Shown here piece by piece: positions 60,261-64,000 of a stretch of DNA of 64,000 nt. Position numbers and translations under genes: made by a program. The notes under the pieces were generated by a model, which saw only the letters and a program-made list of their open reading frames with translations, searched no databases and had not been told where the DNA came from. This DNA is from Piper betle (lineage: Eukaryota > Streptophyta > Magnoliopsida > Piperales > Piperaceae): positions 1-64,000 of the forward strand of contig JAURVB010012662.1 in NCBI GenBank assembly GCA_033002965.1, given 5' to 3'. Position 1 is the first letter of the stretch. Each line of letters starts with the position of its first letter.

Positions 60261-62597
60261 TGATTGTAGATTATGCGAGGTAAAATTAACTCCAACTTAA
60301 TTTATTAAAAGTGATAATTATTAGCACAATATGGTAGAACTCATGAATTGATGTGTTAGATATTTTTATTGTAAATAAAAATATGAATTTCTCGATTAAA
60401 TTGTATTAAAACAAATGCTAATGAACTAATTAGGTAAACTAAGTATCATAATCTAATGCAATGTAGAGTAGGGAAAATTTATATGAGATTGAGTATGATT
60501 AATGTGTGTATGCTTTAGGATATATGAATACATCATGAGCTATTGTTAGCTTTTAGTTGGATGTATAGGTGTCGAGTAGGAGCTCGCCGCTTAGGCGCGT
60601 GAATATGATTGAAGCTTCTACTAGGTCCGTTTAGGACCCATTCCCTGTTTTATATTCTATGTTATTGTATGTTTATTTTATTACTTGCAAGACGGGTTAA
60701 GCAACATTTTATCGGATCCCGCATAACCTAGGCCATTTAATCAACCAGTTTTCTAGATTAATAACCCTCGAGGATTAGATCTATCGAGTTTGATTTCAAA
60801 AATAAGATCCACCATAATTTGCCTTCACGCATAGTATATAAATCCCTTCCCATGCCTATATATAGTTTTATTGTGTTTCAGTGAGATGAGAGATGGGAAA
60901 ATTGCCTCACACAGACCATAAACGAGTGCACGTGCCAGTCAAAGCAGGCTTTGGTTTAGTTAGAGGGTTGTTCTATTCCCATGGGATCTTGACAACTCCC
61001 GTTTTGAGTTCCTCACACCTGGAAAAACGGAGAGGTTTGCAGGTACTATTTAGTACAACGCACGTTCGGACTTGTAATTCAAAGGGTATTAAAGGTGACT
61101 GGCTAAGAGTACTCAGCTTTTGTGTTCAAGGCTAGGAGAAATATGGAAAAAAGGATAGGGCTTAGGATATACTAATAATCCCAAGGGACCAGGAAAGGAG
61201 AAAATGTCGAGAGAGATATCCGACTAATCAGTTAAGGACACTATTGGGTCTACAGCCCGGTGGCTCCTCAATAGATGCCTTTAAGAGTGTTTACGAGAAG
61301 TATATAAATGTTTTTGTTAAAATGAGAGTCAGCTCTTATTTGTTAATTTGGTATGTAATTATATTTTTGAACCAGTAACATGTGTTACTGACATTTCTTT
61401 TATATATATGTGGGTGAAGATTAAATATTGGATACGCCGGCTTGGATGGAGGAGGAGTGATCTTCCTTGCACACACACACACATGCTCGCCGACATAATA
61501 TTTGTTTTGGTGGTTTGTTATATTATTATGAAAATAAAATTTTTGTGATGAAATTGTATGATATAAAAGATAATTTAATAAAGATTTTAGGAATTAGGAA
61601 TGGATAGTGATAATATGATCTAAAATACATATTAGTGTACAAGTCGAATGATAAAGGTTGAAATTAAAATTCGGAGATGGGCCAAAACCCAATTAGAAGT
61701 GAAATGTGAATAGAATGCATAAGTGGGTTAGGATCCAATACATCGAGAATATTTTGAAGTGGGCAAATTAAATATTTATTTGAAAAATATGATACAATGG
61801 ATATATATATATATATATATATATTGATTTGATAGGGTAACCCCTAATTGCAATTTTAAGGGAGACTCTGTCTATTTTATTTTAGAAATTTTTTTATTGA
61901 TTTTATCGTAATTATTTTAGTATGTAAACTGGTTGTCGTGTCATCTATATAATAACATGTTAAAGTTTCGTACATTCATACATATATAACGATTAGTATA
62001 TTCAATTTTGAGACGCCGAGAATAGATTTACTCGAGTTAGGTTCAGGTTAATCAACTTAATCGAGACTCATGACATTCTGGTTCAATTCGCGAGCTAGCT
62101 GTGAGGTGTTTGAGTGAATCTAATTTATATTGTTTAAACAAATTAATACTATTAATTTACTGTAAATGAGATTAAATTTGTTAATGAGTTTAAGTTATAA
62201 ATTTGGTGTAAAACTCTTCTATTGTTTATATTTTAGGCCTACAAGCATATAAATTAGATTTACATGGGTGGTAGATATATAATCTAAGTAACGAAGATTA
62301 TGAATAGTAATCTCACTAACCCATTAACGTCCAAATTTAAGGTTGTCCCCCTTCATCCGGCAAAATTGTAAATCCAATGGACATTACCCCTATCTACAGG
62401 GTCAATGCTAGAAAAAAGTTGTTTCTCTAAAGCAAAAAGTTAATCTTTTTGATTGTAGTTTTTGGCTCTTTGATAAAAAATTTAATCTTTTTGATTGAAG
62501 TTTTTGGCTCTTTGATCATCATAATCACTCTTTGCAAGCTGTTAGAATTATAGACACACAATGAGCACAATAATCACTCATTAACAAAGTTAAAAAA
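60261..62597. other. Intergenic DNA, probably old repeats
   Basis: No gene is recognised. The part at 60540-61300 is less AT-rich and could be a decayed retroelement, but I see no polymerase or integrase sequence. A TA run lies at about 61800-61824. At about 62445-62520 a phrase (ctttttgattgNagtttttggctctttgat) is tandemly repeated. Confidence 0.4.
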
Positions 62598-63050
62598 CTA
62601 GTGATGATCATCTGACTTGCTTTGTTTTCTCGTCTGATGGAGTGAACACGCAGGCCGCCGGCCATGAACGAAGCTGCGCTTGATTTCACGTATACGACGC
62701 AGACACTCCTCGGCCTTTGCCATGGCATCTCCACCATAGGGCGCCTTCCTCTTCTTCCCATTACTCGACACTGCCCAAAACACACAGAGGAAGATATGAG
62801 ACAATCCTCCAAACCATGGAGAAACAATCTCTACCCTGAAAGTAAAAGTTGAAAAGGTGCCACCTTGCGTTGATACACAGGCGTCGTCGCTGGGAGGTGG
62901 TTGGAGTTGGGAGTCGTCGGAGATGAAGGCTTTGAGTTCGAGTTTGAGGAAGTCGAAGCGGCCGGGGTGGAGAGACTCCAGCAGCTCGAGCTCTCTCTTT
63001 GCTTCCTCCTCTGCCCACGACCAGCTCGAACGCCATCCCTTGGCCGCCAT
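62598..63050 (-). CDS. Small conserved plant protein of unknown function, two exons
   Basis: Exon 1 is 63050-62864 and exon 2 is 62770-62598, joined by a 93-base GT-AG intron. The spliced product has 119 residues. The ATG at 63050 has a good context (TTCCATGGCGG); the frame is open further upstream but without an ATG. Exon 1 encodes AEEEAKRELELLESLHPGRF and DFLKLELKAFISDD; exon 2 encodes NGKKRKAPYGGDAMAKAEECL and RRIREIKRSFVHG. The basic patch KKRK suggests a nuclear location, and the two ends may form helices. The intron is a multiple of three and has no in-frame stop, so a retained-intron transcript would stay open (150 residues). I do not recognise a named family. Confidence 0.6.
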   Translation of the reverse strand: MAAKGWRSSWSWAEEEAKRELELLESLHPGRFDFLKLELKAFISDDSQLQPPPSDDACVSTQGGTFSTFTFRVEIVSPWFGGLSHIFLCVFWAVSSNGKKRKAPYGGDAMAKAEECLRRIREIKRSFVHGRRPACSLHQTRKQSKSDDHH

Positions 63051-63178
63051 GGAAGCTTGTTGGAGGTCCCCGCCCCTCTCTTCTTCGATTGGGAAGACGA
63101 AGTAACGGGTTGCAGACAAAGCGAGCTTTTTCGGAGAAGCTGCCTGCGCGGGAAAATCGAGAATACCAGTGTGAGTCC

Positions 63179-63205
63179 TGGGCCCCGGAAGCCATACTCT
63201 GGGCC
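63179..63205 (-). promoter_or_regulatory. Two TGGGCC elements upstream of the small gene
   Basis: TGGGCC at 63179-63184 and 63200-63205, 130-155 bases upstream of the ATG at 63050, resemble site II elements. Confidence 0.4.
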
Positions 63206-63299
63206 ATAATTATGTATAAAATAAGGTTGTTTTAGTTTAATTTATTAATAATTTATTAGTTGGAATTAAAAGAGTACCAATTATTAGGCTTTCTTTATG

Positions 63300-64000
63300 T
63301 ACGGTTAATTTTAACCGATAATAATTTAATGGGTTTATTAATATTTACCTAATTTAAAATTATTATTACTATTAAATTAAAAATATATATTTGAGTATAA
63401 TTCTACTTAAATTATAAATCTTAAAAATACTAGCCCGTCAATAATTAAACGGGCATATTTATATTTACTTAATTTAAAATTATTATTATTATTTAATTAA
63501 AAATCATTATAATACAATTTTACCTAAATTAAAAATCATAAAAAAATTGGTAAATTTTAAAATATTTATAAGTATACAACTTAAAATATATTTGTTATTT
63601 AATCAAGAAAGTATTTGAATACAATTCTACCAAAATTAAAAATCTTAAAAATATTGTCCCTTCAATAGTTTAATTGGCTCATTAATGGTTACTTAATTTA
63701 AATTTATTATTATTATTATTATTATTAAATTAAGAAATCATTGGCGTATATTTCTACCCAACTAAAAAATCATAGAAATATTGATAAATTTTAATATATT
63801 TATAATTATACAACTTAAAATCAATTTAATATTTAATATACATATTATGAAATTATTATTATTATTAAAGCATTGAAGTATAATTCTACCTAAATTAAGA
63901 ATTTTAAAATATTGATAAATTTAATAATTATATTGTTTGAATTAAATTTATTATTTAATGCACACTTTTAATGTAGCTTTTTACAAATTGTATTTATTTA
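63300..64000. repeat. AT-rich tandem repeat, period about 110-120 bases, running off the window
   Basis: The order 'GGGtttatta-like, acNtaatttaaaattattatta, ttaaattaaaaat, ataattctacNtaaatta, aatcttaaaaatat' recurs, with unit starts near 63331, 63451 and 63676 and further partial units to the end. (ATT)n runs occur in each unit. No gene is seen. Confidence 0.6.

Noticed and set aside
60540..61310. Possible retroelement remnant
   Set aside because: Less AT-rich than its surroundings, but no polymerase, integrase, primer-binding site or paired terminal repeats could be seen.

Overview
This window is plant nuclear DNA. The evidence is interrupted genes with GT-AG introns, plant-specific families (DYW-type PPR, TCP factor, mTERF fragments, prefoldin 5, RHL1), two nuclear-type tRNA genes, and long AT-rich intergenic DNA with TA microsatellites and non-autonomous DNA transposons. 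A tandem pair of GNA-type mannose-binding lectin genes and mixed GC-rich and GC-poor coding sequence point to a monocot, probably not a grass. I cannot name the species.

Layout: 1-6132 is transposon-rich. It holds an end of a CGATTCCG-rich repeat, a 2.9 kb near-perfect palindrome (about 1423-4336), and a second element (4365-6104) carrying a captured exon of a BSK-type kinase. Next come a DEAD-box helicase RH47-like gene (7547-9303, +) and a DUF4408/DUF761 gene (10055-10768, -). A long gene-poor stretch leads to a decayed PPR gene (17091-19107, -), tRNA-Asp (19205-19276) and another TIR element (about 19620-20478). PYRD, dihydroorotate dehydrogenase of pyrimidine synthesis (21089-24566, -, 11 exons), is followed by prefoldin subunit 5 (26978-29320, -, 4 exons) and tRNA-Thr (29428-29499).

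From 29.87 to 33.13 kb there is a nest of foldback elements. One carries two inverted copies of an mTERF fragment and one RETICULATA-related fragment. The lectin pair follows (34439-34831 and 36981-37385, +), then a class I TCP factor (39473-40166, -). A gene-poor 7 kb leads to a DUF936 pseudogene (47932-49280, +). The last part holds a RING-H2 E3 ligase (50093-51125, -), an intact DYW-class PPR editing factor (52259-54642, +), RHL1 (54953-57839, -, 11 exons), more repeats, and a small uncharacterised two-exon gene (62598-63050, -).

The genes are independent housekeeping or regulatory loci, not a cluster acting together; the only local family expansion is the lectin pair. Two patterns stand out. 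First, a family of TA-microsatellite-bounded foldback elements with shared GCCGTTGGAT palindromic ends carries pieces of at least three unrelated genes. Second, one-base frame breaks recur at short homopolymers inside otherwise well-conserved genes (RH47, TCP, RING, RHL1), which looks more like consensus error than biology.
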